Shown here piece by piece: positions 9,595 to 18,836 of a stretch of 64,000 bases of DNA. Every line of letters begins with the position of its first letter. Within the stretch, counting starts at the first letter, position 1. The translations under genes were made by a program, and so were the position numbers. Below the pieces are notes generated by a model, which was given only the letters and a program-made list of their open reading frames with translations, did not search any database and was not told the DNA's origin. Location: the NCBI RefSeq assembly GCF_016616235.1, contig NZ_CP067100.1, positions 3,159,001 through 3,223,000 of the forward strand. The letters run 5' to 3'. Source of the stretch: Bradyrhizobium diazoefficiens. Its GTDB lineage: Bacteria > Pseudomonadota > Alphaproteobacteria > Rhizobiales > Xanthobacteraceae.

Positions 9595-10698
9595 TCAATT
9601 GCCTGCGAAGGGTCTCACGTGGGTGACGAGGTCCGCCAAGAACTCGTCAGGACGATCGAATGGAATAAAATGACTTCCGCCGCGCACCCAGACAAATTCC
9701 TTCTGAGGGGCCGTGATCTCTTTGAAATATTGCGCTGCGGGTTCGCTGGGCGTCACGCCATCCGTATCGCCCTCAATGAAGACCATCGGGATCGAAAACT
9801 CGAATCCGATCGAGGCCATGTCGCTCTGAAACATCGGCCCGGTCCGACCTGTCAGATGCTTTGCCGAAAAGGCGGCGCCCTTTCGCCAATTGTAGAGATC
9901 AAGCAGTGAGACATCCGGCATGAAGAGCGGCGCGATGGGACCGGCGATCTGGAAGCCATCGGCGAGCGGCAGACCCAGCGCATGGCTCCATTTGTCCGCA
10001 ATCAGGCGGTTTTCCGAGGTGAGGACCGGCTGGGAAGCGATCGGTGCCAATTCTGCCAGCGCCTCCTTGTTGTTGGCGGATGTTGCAAGCTGTTGCAGGC
10101 GCGCGATCGTGAGCTCGAATGCCTTCTCGAACGTCGTCCTGCCAACCACTTGGCCTGTGCCGACATAGGCATAGAACAGATCCGGACGCTGCTTCGCCAT
10201 TTGAATGCCCAGGAACGAGCCCCACGAATGCCCGACAAGGACGATCTTGTCCTTGTGCAGATGGGCTCGGAGATACTCGACCAGCTCGATGCCATCTTGC
10301 GTCATTCGCTCGAGTGTCATGGTCGGCGCGAGCGCATCTCCGGCGGCGCCATAGGTACGGCCGGTGCCGCGCTGGTCCCATTGCACGACGGTGAAGTGCT
10401 TTTCCCAGGGACGCCAGCCCGACGAGATCGGCAGGGTCGAGCCCCCTGGGCCGCCGTGGACGAACAGGAGAACCGGGTTGTCCCGATCCTCGCCCCGGAT
10501 TTGAATCCATTGCTGGATGCCGCCGATATTGACGAACCTTCCCTCCTGCACCCCTTTGGGGGAACGGATGGCGAGAGTTTCCGCGGCAAGATGTTGGCGA
10601 TAGGCGCGAAACCCGAGCCCGGCCGCGGTCACCGCAATGACCACGCCGGCTGCTCCGAGCAACGAGAGTCCAATGAGTCTTCCGGCCTTGCGCGGCAT
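9595..10698 (-). CDS. Alpha/beta hydrolase (proline iminopeptidase-like, S33)
   Basis: The 367-residue protein starts with a membrane or signal segment (residues ~8-30) followed by an alpha/beta-hydrolase domain. It has the HGGPGGS oxyanion loop (residues 81-87), WDQRGTGRT and the nucleophile elbow VGHSWGSFLG with Ser at about 158. The Asp is probably in EGDTDGVTP and the His in GGSHFIPF near the end. The pattern HGGPG/DQRG/GHSWG is that of prolyl aminopeptidase-type enzymes, probably acting in the periplasm or anchored to the membrane. Substrate is not predictable. Confidence 0.82.
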   Translation of the reverse strand: MPRKAGRLIGLSLLGAAGVVIAVTAAGLGFRAYRQHLAAETLAIRSPKGVQEGRFVNIGGIQQWIQIRGEDRDNPVLLFVHGGPGGSTLPISSGWRPWEKHFTVVQWDQRGTGRTYGAAGDALAPTMTLERMTQDGIELVEYLRAHLHKDKIVLVGHSWGSFLGIQMAKQRPDLFYAYVGTGQVVGRTTFEKAFELTIARLQQLATSANNKEALAELAPIASQPVLTSENRLIADKWSHALGLPLADGFQIAGPIAPLFMPDVSLLDLYNWRKGAAFSAKHLTGRTGPMFQSDMASIGFEFSIPMVFIEGDTDGVTPSEPAAQYFKEITAPQKEFVWVRGGSHFIPFDRPDEFLADLVTHVRPFAGN

Positions 10699-10762
10699 TG
10701 GTGCCTTGCATCGACTGAGAGGAGGCGATCCATCATCGCCCCGGCGTCAGAGGGCCGTGAGC

Positions 10763-11122
10763 CTACCCCACCTCCTCGATCTTCACCTTGTCCGGATAGA
10801 AAGCAAGGTGGCCGGTGATCTCCGTCATCGCGGGGAAGGGCGTCTCGTAGGTCCAGACCGCGTTGTCCAGCGTCTTGCCATCGGCCTTGACGCTGTAATA
10901 GCTGGCGTCCCCCTTGTAGGGGCAGTGGGTGGCGCGGTCGGTGCGCTCGAGGAGCGCCATGTTGGCGTCCTCCCGCGGCACATATTGCACTGCCGGATAT
11001 TTGGCCTCCTTCAAGGTCAGGGCCTTGCTGGTCTCGGCGATCACGATGTCGCCGGCTGTAACGCGGACACGCCTCGGGTTTGCGGTGATGGTGATGGGGT
11101 GGTCGGGCCCTGGAAGCTTCAT
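10763..11122 (-). CDS. DUF427 domain protein
   Basis: This 119-residue single-domain protein has the DUF427 pattern: an N-terminal beta sheet (ITANPRRVRVTAGDIVIAET), YVPREDANMALLERTDRATH, the family hallmark CPYKGDASYYS, and a C-terminal WTYETPFP...HLAFYPDKVKIEE. The function of the family is unknown; the fold is a small beta barrel. It is divergent from bolA with about 200 bp between them. Confidence 0.85.
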   Translation of the reverse strand: MKLPGPDHPITITANPRRVRVTAGDIVIAETSKALTLKEAKYPAVQYVPREDANMALLERTDRATHCPYKGDASYYSVKADGKTLDNAVWTYETPFPAMTEITGHLAFYPDKVKIEEVG

Positions 11123-11318
11123 GATGTCACGCCTTTTCGATCAATCTGCCGCGCAGCACTTTGCCGTGCCTTTATCCTGATGGGACGACGGATATAGTGC
11201 CTGAAAGCGTGACGCAGAAGCCTGTTCACGCTAAGTTTGGCGCTGCCGGTGAGGGGACCCCCGGCAAGCGATTCGACGATGAGGCTGATCCAAGCCGAGA
11301 TGAAGGAGCTAGACCCGA

Positions 11319-11573
11319 ATGCCCATGGACGCCCACGATATCGAGGCGATGATCAAGGCAGCGATCCCCGATGCCCAGGTGACCATCCGTGACCTCGCCG
11401 GCGATGGCGACCATTATGCCGCGACCGTGATCTCGGAATCCTTCCGCGGCAAGTCCCGCGTCCAGCAGCACCAGATCGTCTATCAGTCCCTGCGCGGCCA
11501 GATGGGCGGCGTGCTGCACGCGCTGGCGCTGCAAACCGGGGTACCTGGCGGACCCGGGGTCCCCGGCACCTGA
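11319..11573 (+). CDS. bolA: BolA-family protein (IbaG-like)
   Basis: An 84-residue BolA-fold protein. Members bind monothiol glutaredoxins through a shared [2Fe-2S] cluster and take part in iron and redox regulation. The body is MDAHDIEAMIKAAIPDAQVT..DLAGDGDHYAATVIS..F and SRVQQHQIVYQSLRGQMGGVLHALAL, in which the C-terminal His region is conserved. A GGAG sits 11 bases before the first ATG; a second in-frame ATG is two codons in. The last eleven residues (GVPGGPGVPGT) are an unusual Gly/Pro tail. grxD, its expected partner, lies 3.8 kb downstream on the same strand. Confidence 0.9.
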   Translation: MPMDAHDIEAMIKAAIPDAQVTIRDLAGDGDHYAATVISESFRGKSRVQQHQIVYQSLRGQMGGVLHALALQTGVPGGPGVPGT

Positions 11574-11601
11574 CCTGACCAGCGCGACCCGGGGGACGAT
11601 A

Positions 11602-12795
11602 ATGGCCGCGGACAATCCGCGCGGCGCGATGTTCCGCGTCATCCTGCCGAACCAGCCCAGCCGCGTCACCAATGCCGAGCTGTTCTTCGACCTCGTCTTC
11701 GTTTTCGCGGTCACGCAGGTGTCGCACACTCTGCTGCACCATTTCACGCCGCTCGGCGCGGTCGAGGTCACGCTGCTTTTCCTGGCGGTGTGGTGGGTGT
11801 GGGTCTACACCGCCTGGGTCACCAACTGGCTCAATCCCGAGCTGACGCCGGTCCGCATCCTGATCTTTCTGATGATGCTCGGCGGCCTCGTGCTGTCGAC
11901 GACGATTCCAACCGCGTTCGAGGGGCGCGGACTGTGGTTCGCGATCGCTTACGCGAGCATGCAGGTGGGACGGACCGCGTTCTGGCTGTTCGCGACCCCG
12001 CGCCATCGGACCGCCGTGCGGCACAACGCGATCCGCATCCTGGTTTGGCTCTGCGGATCCGCGATCTTCTGGATCCTCGGCGGCCTCGCGCACGGGGAGG
12101 AGAGGCTGTGGTTCTGGATCGCCGCGCTGACGATCGAATACGTCTCGCCGGCGGTGCGCTTCTGGGTCCCGAAGCTGGGCTTCTCGTCGGTGGAGGCCTG
12201 GGCCGTCGAGGGCGGCCACATGGCCGAGCGTTGCGCCGGCTTCATCATCATCGCGCTCGGCGAGGCCGTGGTCGTCAACGGCGCGGCCTTTGCCGAGCTG
12301 GAGTGGACCGCGGACAACATCCTGGCCTTCGTCTCCGCGCTCATTGGCAGCATTGCGATGTGGTGGATCTATTTCCACAAGGGCGCCGAAGCCGGCGCCG
12401 AGCTGATCTCGAAGACCGCCGATTCGGGCCGGCTGGCGCGGCTCGCCTACACCTATCTGCACATGCCGATCGTCGCCGGCATCATCCTGACTGCGGTCTC
12501 GGACGAGCTGGTGCTGAAGCACCCGACGGGCGATTCCGATGTCAGGACCATCGTCAGCACGATCGGTGGCCCGCTCGTATTCCTGATCGGCACCATCCTG
12601 TTCAAGCACGCGATCCGGGGTTTCCTGCAGCTCTCGCACGGCATCGGCATCATCGCGCTCGCAGTGCTGGGGTGGTTCGCGGCCGACCTCTCGCCGCTCT
12701 GGCTGTCGGTCGCGACCAGCGTCATCATGATCGTGGTCGCGGTGTGGGAGTCGGTGTCGCTGGGGTCGGCGCCGGAGGAGGCCGAGAGGCACTGA
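11602..12795 (+). CDS. ltrA: Low temperature requirement protein A (LtrA) family membrane protein
   Basis: The 397-residue protein has about ten to twelve membrane segments and the LtrA signature at its N-terminus, VTNAELFFDLVFVFAVTQVS, followed by VEVTLLFLAVWWVWVYTAW. LtrA was named for a cold-sensitive Listeria mutant, and the biochemical role of the family is unknown. The charged segment VEGGHMAERCAGFIIIALGE in the middle is also conserved. It follows bolA by 28 bp and may be cotranscribed. It converges on egtD with 12 bp between stops. Confidence 0.88.
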   Translation: MAADNPRGAMFRVILPNQPSRVTNAELFFDLVFVFAVTQVSHTLLHHFTPLGAVEVTLLFLAVWWVWVYTAWVTNWLNPELTPVRILIFLMMLGGLVLSTTIPTAFEGRGLWFAIAYASMQVGRTAFWLFATPRHRTAVRHNAIRILVWLCGSAIFWILGGLAHGEERLWFWIAALTIEYVSPAVRFWVPKLGFSSVEAWAVEGGHMAERCAGFIIIALGEAVVVNGAAFAELEWTADNILAFVSALIGSIAMWWIYFHKGAEAGAELISKTADSGRLARLAYTYLHMPIVAGIILTAVSDELVLKHPTGDSDVRTIVSTIGGPLVFLIGTILFKHAIRGFLQLSHGIGIIALAVLGWFAADLSPLWLSVATSVIMIVVAVWESVSLGSAPEEAERH

Positions 12796-12807
12796 GCTCC
12801 GGGCGGC

Positions 12808-13779
12808 CTACTCCGCCACCTCCAGCGCGTGCACCGAGAACATCTTGGCCGCATCGGTCCAGCTCTCGCGCACATTCCAGCCGGCGCCCTGCGCCAGCGC
12901 GGCAAAACGCTCGAGGCTGTATTTGTAGCTGTTCTCGGTATGGATGCTCTCACCCGCGCGGAACGAGAAGCTGGTGCCGAGCAGGCGCACGGTCTGGCTC
13001 TTCTTGCTGATCAGGTGCATCTCGATGCGGTGCCGCTCGCGATTGTAGATCGCGCGATGGGTGAAGGCGGAGAGATCGAAATTGCCGCCGAGCTCGCGGT
13101 TGATGCGCACGAGAACATTGAGGTTGAAGCGCGCGGTGACGCCGGCGGCATCGTTATAGGCATCAAACAGCACACGCTCGTCCTTCTCGAGATCGGCGCC
13201 GATGACCATCTGCGCGCCCTTGCCGAGGATCTGGCGTGCGCTCTTGAGAAACGCCTGGGCTTCATGCGGCTCGAAATTGCCTATGGTCGAGCCGGGGAAG
13301 AAGCCAACCTTGGGCATCGCCACGACCGCCTTGGGCAGCTCGAACGGCGTGGTGAAGTCGGCCGCGACCGGATAGATGCCGAGCGAGGGGAAATCCCGCT
13401 TCAGTCCGCTCGCCTGCGCCTTGAGGAAGTCGCCGGAGATGTCGACGGGGACATAGGCTGCGAACTTGCAGTGATCGAGCAGCAGGCGGACCTTGGTGGT
13501 CGCGCCGGCGCCGAACTCGACCAGCGCCGCATGCTCCGGAATGATCCTTGCGATCTCGCTGCCGCGCTCCTTCAGGATCGATAGCTCGGTGCGCGTCGGA
13601 TAATATTCCGGCAGCTTCGTGATCGCCTCGAACAGCTCAGAGCCGGTCGCATCGTAGAAATATTTCGGCGACAGTTTTTTCGGCTGCTGCGAGAGGTCCT
13701 CGATGGCCTCGCGGGCGAAAGCGGTGGTCTGCTCGTCGGGGAGATGGGCCTCGGCCAAAGCGCTGGCGTGCACATTCAT
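12808..13779 (-). CDS. egtD: L-histidine N-alpha-methyltransferase
   Basis: EgtD trimethylates histidine with three S-adenosylmethionines to give hercynine, the first step of ergothioneine synthesis. The 323-residue protein has the family core PKKLSPKYFYDATGSELFEA, the SAM-binding VEFGAGATTKVRLLLDH and YVPVDISGDFL, and GFFPGSTIGNFEPHEA. A GGAG precedes the ATG at 13779. The open frame continues upstream into egtB, but that extension is a shadow of egtB. It is 50 bp downstream of egtB on the same strand, so the two form an operon. Confidence 0.94.
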   Translation of the reverse strand: MNVHASALAEAHLPDEQTTAFAREAIEDLSQQPKKLSPKYFYDATGSELFEAITKLPEYYPTRTELSILKERGSEIARIIPEHAALVEFGAGATTKVRLLLDHCKFAAYVPVDISGDFLKAQASGLKRDFPSLGIYPVAADFTTPFELPKAVVAMPKVGFFPGSTIGNFEPHEAQAFLKSARQILGKGAQMVIGADLEKDERVLFDAYNDAAGVTARFNLNVLVRINRELGGNFDLSAFTHRAIYNRERHRIEMHLISKKSQTVRLLGTSFSFRAGESIHTENSYKYSLERFAALAQGAGWNVRESWTDAAKMFSVHALEVAE

Positions 13780-13829
13780 GATACTCTCCTGAACGCGCTG
13801 TCCGGCGCGCATTTGTCGTCGGATTTGAA

Positions 13830-15077
13830 CTAGTCGTAGTCGGCGAGCCGCAGTCCGGTGAACTGCCAGCGGTGGTGCGGATAGAAGAAGTTGCGATAGG
13901 TGATACGGCTGTGGCCTTGCGGGGTCGCAAGCGAGGAGCCGCGCAGCACCAGCTGGTTGACCATGAACTTGCCGTTGTACTCCCCGAGCGCGCCTTCGAT
14001 GGCGCGATAGCCGGGATAGGGTGAGTAGGAAGAACGCGTCCACTGCCAGACGATGCCGAAGGCGTCGTTGAGCTGGCCGGCACGCGCGGCGACCTCCCAT
14101 TCCATCTCGGTCGGCAGGTGCTTTCCGGCCCAGCGCGCAAACGCATCGGCCTCATAATAGCTGACGTGGCAGACAGGCGCGTCCGGATCGACCGGCTTGA
14201 GGCCGGCGAGCGTCATCACCTGCCATCCGCCATCGACCTCGCGCCAATGACCCGGGGCCTGCCAGTCTTCCTTGCTGGCGGCGGCAAAGCCGTCCATCAG
14301 CCACAGCGTTGCTTTCGCATAGCCGCCGTCGCGCATGAAGGCGAGCCATTCGCCGTTGGTGACGAGATTGCGCGCGATCTTGACCGGGCCGACCAGGGCG
14401 CGATGCGCCGGCTTCTCGTTGTCGAAATGGAAGCTGTCGTCGACATGACCGACGGTGTGGATGCCTTCGTTGAGCATCAGCCAGTTGTCACCGGCGCGCG
14501 TCGCGGACGGAAAGCGCCAGTCCGGAACGTAAGCCGGATACACCGGGTTCTGCGCAAAGGCGTGCAGGATATCGGTGAACATCAACTCCTGATGCTGCTG
14601 CTCGTGATTGAGCCCGACCTCGACCAGCGGCGCGATCTCGCGCAGCTTGTCTTCGCCAGCCTCGCGGAAGAAGTTTACGACGGCGGCATCGACATAGCGG
14701 CGATAGGCGCCGATTTCGCTCGTGCTGGGCCGGGTGATGTCGCCGCGATGATTGCGGGCATGGCGGGGACCGGCGCTGACGTAGTAGGAATTGAACAGGA
14801 ATGCGAAGTCGGGGTGAAAGGGCCGGTAGCCGGAGGCGTGCTCGCCGAGCAAGAACTGCTCCCAGAACCAGGTGGTATGGGCCCGGTGCCATTTCGTCGG
14901 GCTCGCATCCGGCATCGACTGGATCTGCTGGTCTTCCGGCGAGAGCGGTGCGGCGCGGCGCTCGGTCTCGTTGCGGACGGCAACGAACGCCTCCTGGAGC
15001 CTGTGGGCGAGGCCGCCGAAATCGGCCGACGGTGACGAAAGCGGGTCGGTTGCCGTAGCGGAGGCTGGTTTCGTCAC
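13830..15077 (-). CDS. egtB: Ergothioneine biosynthesis sulfoxide synthase EgtB
   Basis: EgtB is a non-heme iron enzyme that joins hercynine to a thiol donor using oxygen. The 415-residue product combines an N-terminal DinB-like domain, with KWHRAHTTWFWE (His 64/67) and NHEQQHQEL (His158, His162, Glu164) giving the HX3HXE iron site, and a C-terminal formylglycine-enzyme-like domain ending HHRWQFTGLRLADYD. I chose the GTG at 15077 because GGAGAAAAAC lies just before it; the frame is open to a TTG at 15128. egtC and egtE are not in the window, and many proteobacteria manage with egtB and egtD alone. Confidence 0.93.
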   Translation of the reverse strand: MTKPASATATDPLSSPSADFGGLAHRLQEAFVAVRNETERRAAPLSPEDQQIQSMPDASPTKWHRAHTTWFWEQFLLGEHASGYRPFHPDFAFLFNSYYVSAGPRHARNHRGDITRPSTSEIGAYRRYVDAAVVNFFREAGEDKLREIAPLVEVGLNHEQQHQELMFTDILHAFAQNPVYPAYVPDWRFPSATRAGDNWLMLNEGIHTVGHVDDSFHFDNEKPAHRALVGPVKIARNLVTNGEWLAFMRDGGYAKATLWLMDGFAAASKEDWQAPGHWREVDGGWQVMTLAGLKPVDPDAPVCHVSYYEADAFARWAGKHLPTEMEWEVAARAGQLNDAFGIVWQWTRSSYSPYPGYRAIEGALGEYNGKFMVNQLVLRGSSLATPQGHSRITYRNFFYPHHRWQFTGLRLADYD

Positions 15078-15357
15078 GTTTTTCTCCAGACTGGACAAGA
15101 GAACGTTGTTGGCGTTCCCCGGTTCCAAAACCGAGGTTCGTCCTAGATGGGGCGTCCGTTACGGGATAAAAGTCCTCCCCGGCGTTAATATTAGTGTCAT
15201 CAGCCCATCGCCCAAGCTGCCGGCCGAGGGGCCGTTCGCCGCCATTTTACTTTGGATGCACAACGGTTTGGGCTACATATATAGGGAAGGATCGGGTTAA
15301 ATCGGCTGAGCCGGCCCGAAGGAATCGTTGAGGGCTCCGCCCGAGAAGGACACGGAT

Positions 15358-15684
<327 letters not shown>

Positions 15685-15687
15685 TCA

Positions 15688-16239
15688 ATGACCCGGCTGA
15701 CGCGCCGGATCGGCGGCGCCAAGCTCGAGGTCATCGTTGCCGACATCACGACACTCGGCGTTGACGCCATCGTCAACGCCGCGAATTCCTCTCTTCTTGG
15801 TGGGGGCGGCGTCGATGGTGCAATCCATCGGGCGGCCGGCCCCGAGCTTCTTGCGGAGTGCCGGACGCTCGGAGGATGCCCGACAGGCGGTGCCAAGATC
15901 ACCAAGGGCTACCGTCTGCCGGCCCGCCATGTCATCCACGCGGTCGGTCCTGTCTGGCACGGCGGCACTCGCGGTGAGGCGGAGGCCCTAAGCTCCTGCT
16001 ATCGGCGTGCGCTTGAGCTCGCCCAGGCCCATGGACTGAACTCGCTGGCCTTCTCCGCGATCTCGACAGGGGTCTATCGGTTTCCGGCCGACCAGGCCGC
16101 GAAGATCGCGGTCCACGCGACCATTGATGCCCTGCCGGCTGCGCCGCTGGTCACTCATGTCATATTCTGCTGTTTCTCCGAGGCAAGCGCGGCGCTCCAC
16201 GCGGACGTTCTGGCGCGCTACGGCAGCCCTTGTGCCTGA
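15688..16239 (+). CDS. Macro-domain protein (O-acetyl-ADP-ribose deacetylase-like)
   Basis: A 183-residue stand-alone macro domain of the YmdB type. It carries the ADP-ribose loop [18 protein letters not shown] with the Asn/Asp catalytic pair, then [29 protein letters not shown] strands and the phosphate loop [10 protein letters not shown]. Family members hydrolyse O-acetyl-ADP-ribose or mono-ADP-ribosyl esters. It starts three bases after grxD and is almost certainly cotranscribed with it, which may link ADP-ribose turnover to redox state; that link is inference. Confidence 0.9.
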   Translation: MTRLTRRIGGAKLEVIVADITTLGVDAIVNAANSSLLGGGGVDGAIHRAAGPELLAECRTLGGCPTGGAKITKGYRLPARHVIHAVGPVWHGGTRGEAEALSSCYRRALELAQAHGLNSLAFSAISTGVYRFPADQAAKIAVHATIDALPAAPLVTHVIFCCFSEASAALHADVLARYGSPCA

Positions 16240-16285
16240 TGGCGCGGTCGGTACACTCCGCCGGACCATGTTCCGGGGAGGGGAT

Positions 16286-17572
16286 ATGATTTTACAATCT
16301 GGACTGCGTGCGCTGGTCTGCGGCGCGCTTCTGTCGCTTGGCGCGATCTCGCTCGCGCGCGCCGAGGGCACTTACGAGATTCCGGCCGGCGCGCATTTCA
16401 ATCAGGAGAAGCTCGGCAAGATTAGCGAGTTCTTCAAGAACGAGGTCGCGACCGGCAAGATCGCCGGTGCAACCGTGCTGATCAAGCAGCACGGCAAGCC
16501 GGTTTTCCACGAAGCCTTCGGTGTGCAGGACGTGGTCAGCAAGGCGCCGATTACCGACAAGACCATCTTCCGCCTGTTCTCGATGACCAAGGCCATCACT
16601 TCCGTGGTCGCGATGCAGCTGGTCGAAGATGGCAAGATCAAGCTCGATGATCCCGTTTCGAAATACATTCCGTCCTTCGCCAATGCGAAGGTCGGCGTCG
16701 AGATGAAGGCTGAGGACGGCACCAAGTCGCTGGAGCTCGTGCCAGCGAGCCGGCCGATCACGGTGCACGATCTGATGACGCACACTTCGGGCATCACTTA
16801 TGGCTTCTATGGCGACAGCCTGGTCCGCAAGGCCTATCGCGACGCCAAGATCTATGACGGCGATTTCGACCTCGCCGAGTTCGCCGAGCGCATCGCCAAG
16901 CTGCCGCTGCACAACCAGCCGGGCGCGCTCTGGCAATACGGCCACTCCACCGACATTTTGGCGCGCGTGATGGAGATCGCGGCGGGCAAGCCGCTGTTCG
17001 AGATCGAACGGGAGAAGCTGCTCAGCCCGCTCGGCATGGTCGACACCGTTTTCTTCGTCACCGACCCCGAGAAGCAGAAGCTGCTGGCGCAGCCGGTGCC
17101 GAACGACAGCGATTTCCGCGTCGGCCGCATCAACGATCCGACCGTCATGAAAAAGTGGCAGTCGGCCTCTGGCGGCATGGTCTCGACCATGGCGGACTAT
17201 GAGCGCTTCGCGCAGATGCTGCTCAACGGCGGCAGCTTCGATGGCAAGACCATTCTCAAGCCGGAGACATTCAAGCTGATGGTGACCGACCAGATCGGCC
17301 CGAACTCCGGTGTCGATCGCGACTATTTCTACTTCCCCGGCGACGGCTTTGGATTCGGCCTTGGGCTTGCGGTCCGCACCGATCCCGGCAACGCAAAGCC
17401 GCCGCCGCCCGGCGATCTCGGGGAATTGAAGTGGGACGGCGCCTCCGGCTGTTATTTCGTGATCGACCCCAAGCAGGACATGTTCTTCGTGCTGCTGGAG
17501 CAGACCCCGACCGAGCGCCAGCGCGTGCAGCGGACATTGAAGCAGTTGGTTTATGAAGCCATGGAGAAGTGA
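16286..17572 (+). CDS. Secreted serine hydrolase, class C beta-lactamase-like (copy 1)
   Basis: The 428-residue protein has a signal peptide (MILQSGLRALVCGALLSLGA, cleavage near ARA-EG) and a penicillin-recognising serine hydrolase domain. The catalytic SxxK is SMTK (Ser99-Lys102), with the second motif near WQYGHSTDIL and the third around SGGMVSTMADYERF. GGGGAGGGG just before 16286 fixes the start; the frame is open to 16124. Such enzymes act in the periplasm as esterases, D-aminopeptidases or carboxypeptidases. It is followed after one base by a paralogue. Confidence 0.85.
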   Translation: MILQSGLRALVCGALLSLGAISLARAEGTYEIPAGAHFNQEKLGKISEFFKNEVATGKIAGATVLIKQHGKPVFHEAFGVQDVVSKAPITDKTIFRLFSMTKAITSVVAMQLVEDGKIKLDDPVSKYIPSFANAKVGVEMKAEDGTKSLELVPASRPITVHDLMTHTSGITYGFYGDSLVRKAYRDAKIYDGDFDLAEFAERIAKLPLHNQPGALWQYGHSTDILARVMEIAAGKPLFEIEREKLLSPLGMVDTVFFVTDPEKQKLLAQPVPNDSDFRVGRINDPTVMKKWQSASGGMVSTMADYERFAQMLLNGGSFDGKTILKPETFKLMVTDQIGPNSGVDRDYFYFPGDGFGFGLGLAVRTDPGNAKPPPPGDLGELKWDGASGCYFVIDPKQDMFFVLLEQTPTERQRVQRTLKQLVYEAMEK

Positions 17573-17573
17573 C

Positions 17574-18836
17574 ATGTTCGGGCGCCGCGGGCTGATCGCG
17601 GCGCTCGTTCTTCTGTTCGGCGTCGTTGGTGCGAGAGCGGGCTCCGAGGGACGCGCCCACAGTTTCTCGCCTGAGGGCCTGGCAAAGGTCTCCGACTACA
17701 TCCGGAGCGAGATCGCCGCCGGTACGTTTCCGGGCGCGATCCTGCTGCTGCAGCAGCACGGCAAGCCTGTCTACTACCAGAATTTCGGTGTTCGCGATGT
17801 CGCGACGGAGCTGTCGATGAGCGCGGACACGATCTTCCGCCTCTATTCGATGTCGAAGCCGGTCACCACAGTTCTGGCGATGATGCTGGTCGAGGACGGC
17901 AGGCTTTCGCTCGACGATCCCGTCTCGAAATACGTTCCGGCGTTTGGCGCGATGAAGGTCGGCGTCCAGACGAAGGCCGAGGACGGCAAGGTTTCGCTGG
18001 TGCTGGAGCCGCTCAAGCGCGCGGTCACGATCAAGGATCTGATGCGCCACACCGCCGGGCTTCCTTACGGTTATTATGGCGGGGACCTCGTGAACAAGCT
18101 CTATGCCGATGCCGGCCTGTTCGACAACAAGGCTTTGAGCAATGCCGAACTGGTCGCGAAGATCGCCACGCTGCCGCTCGCCGAACAGCCCGGCACGATC
18201 TGGGACTACGGCCTCTCCACCGACGTGCTCGGCCGCATCATCGAGGTGATATCGGGGAAATCGCTGTTCGAGTTCGCGAAGGAGCGGCTGCTCGATCCAC
18301 TCGGGATGATGGATACTGCGTATTATGTCGCCGATCCCGCCCAGTGGCCGCGCATCGCCGAGCCGATGCCTGGGGACCGCGCGATCAGTCCGATGACGCA
18401 GGTCCGCGATATCAGGCAACCACTGAAATGGGAATCCGGCGGCGGCGGCATGGTCGGCACGATCGGCGATTACGCCCGTTTCGCGCAAATGCTGCTCAAT
18501 GGCGGCAGCTATGACGGGCGGCGCTATCTCAAGCCCGAGACCATCGCGCTGATGGCGTCGGATCACATCGGGCCGGAGACGAAGATCGCGCGCGACCAGA
18601 ATTATTATCCGGGCAGCAGCTCCGGCTTCGGCCTCGGCTTCGCCGTCCGCACCTCGGTGCCGTCAGGCACCTCGTGGCCGCTCGGCGAATATCGCTGGGA
18701 CGGCGTCGGCGGCACGTTCTTCTTCATCGATCCCGAGGACGATCTGTTCGGAATCTTCATGGTGCAGACCCCGTCGCAGCGCGGCCGGATCCAGCTGGCG
18801 CTGAAGACGCTGATCTATCAGGCCATGGGTCGGTGA
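17574..18836 (+). CDS. Secreted serine hydrolase, class C beta-lactamase-like (copy 2)
   Basis: This 420-residue paralogue of the preceding gene starts one base after its stop. A signal peptide (MFGRRGLIAALVLLFGVVGA) precedes the domain. The catalytic SxxK is SMSK (Ser92-Lys95), the second motif is WDYGLSTDVLGRIIEV, and ESGGGGMVGTIGDYARFAQM matches the partner gene closely. The pair arose by tandem duplication and has diverged substantially. It is convergent with the threonine aldolase gene: the two stop codons abut with no gap. Substrate unknown. Confidence 0.85.
   Translation: MFGRRGLIAALVLLFGVVGARAGSEGRAHSFSPEGLAKVSDYIRSEIAAGTFPGAILLLQQHGKPVYYQNFGVRDVATELSMSADTIFRLYSMSKPVTTVLAMMLVEDGRLSLDDPVSKYVPAFGAMKVGVQTKAEDGKVSLVLEPLKRAVTIKDLMRHTAGLPYGYYGGDLVNKLYADAGLFDNKALSNAELVAKIATLPLAEQPGTIWDYGLSTDVLGRIIEVISGKSLFEFAKERLLDPLGMMDTAYYVADPAQWPRIAEPMPGDRAISPMTQVRDIRQPLKWESGGGGMVGTIGDYARFAQMLLNGGSYDGRRYLKPETIALMASDHIGPETKIARDQNYYPGSSSGFGLGFAVRTSVPSGTSWPLGEYRWDGVGGTFFFIDPEDDLFGIFMVQTPSQRGRIQLALKTLIYQAMGR

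Noticed and set aside
13780..14100. Upstream extension of egtD to 14100
   Set aside because: The added residues are a shadow of egtB in another frame; the ATG at 13779 has a ribosome site and matches family length.
12808..15077. egtB/egtD as an acquired island
   Set aside because: Base composition and codon use match the neighbours and no mobile-element ends are present; the genes are common in this family.
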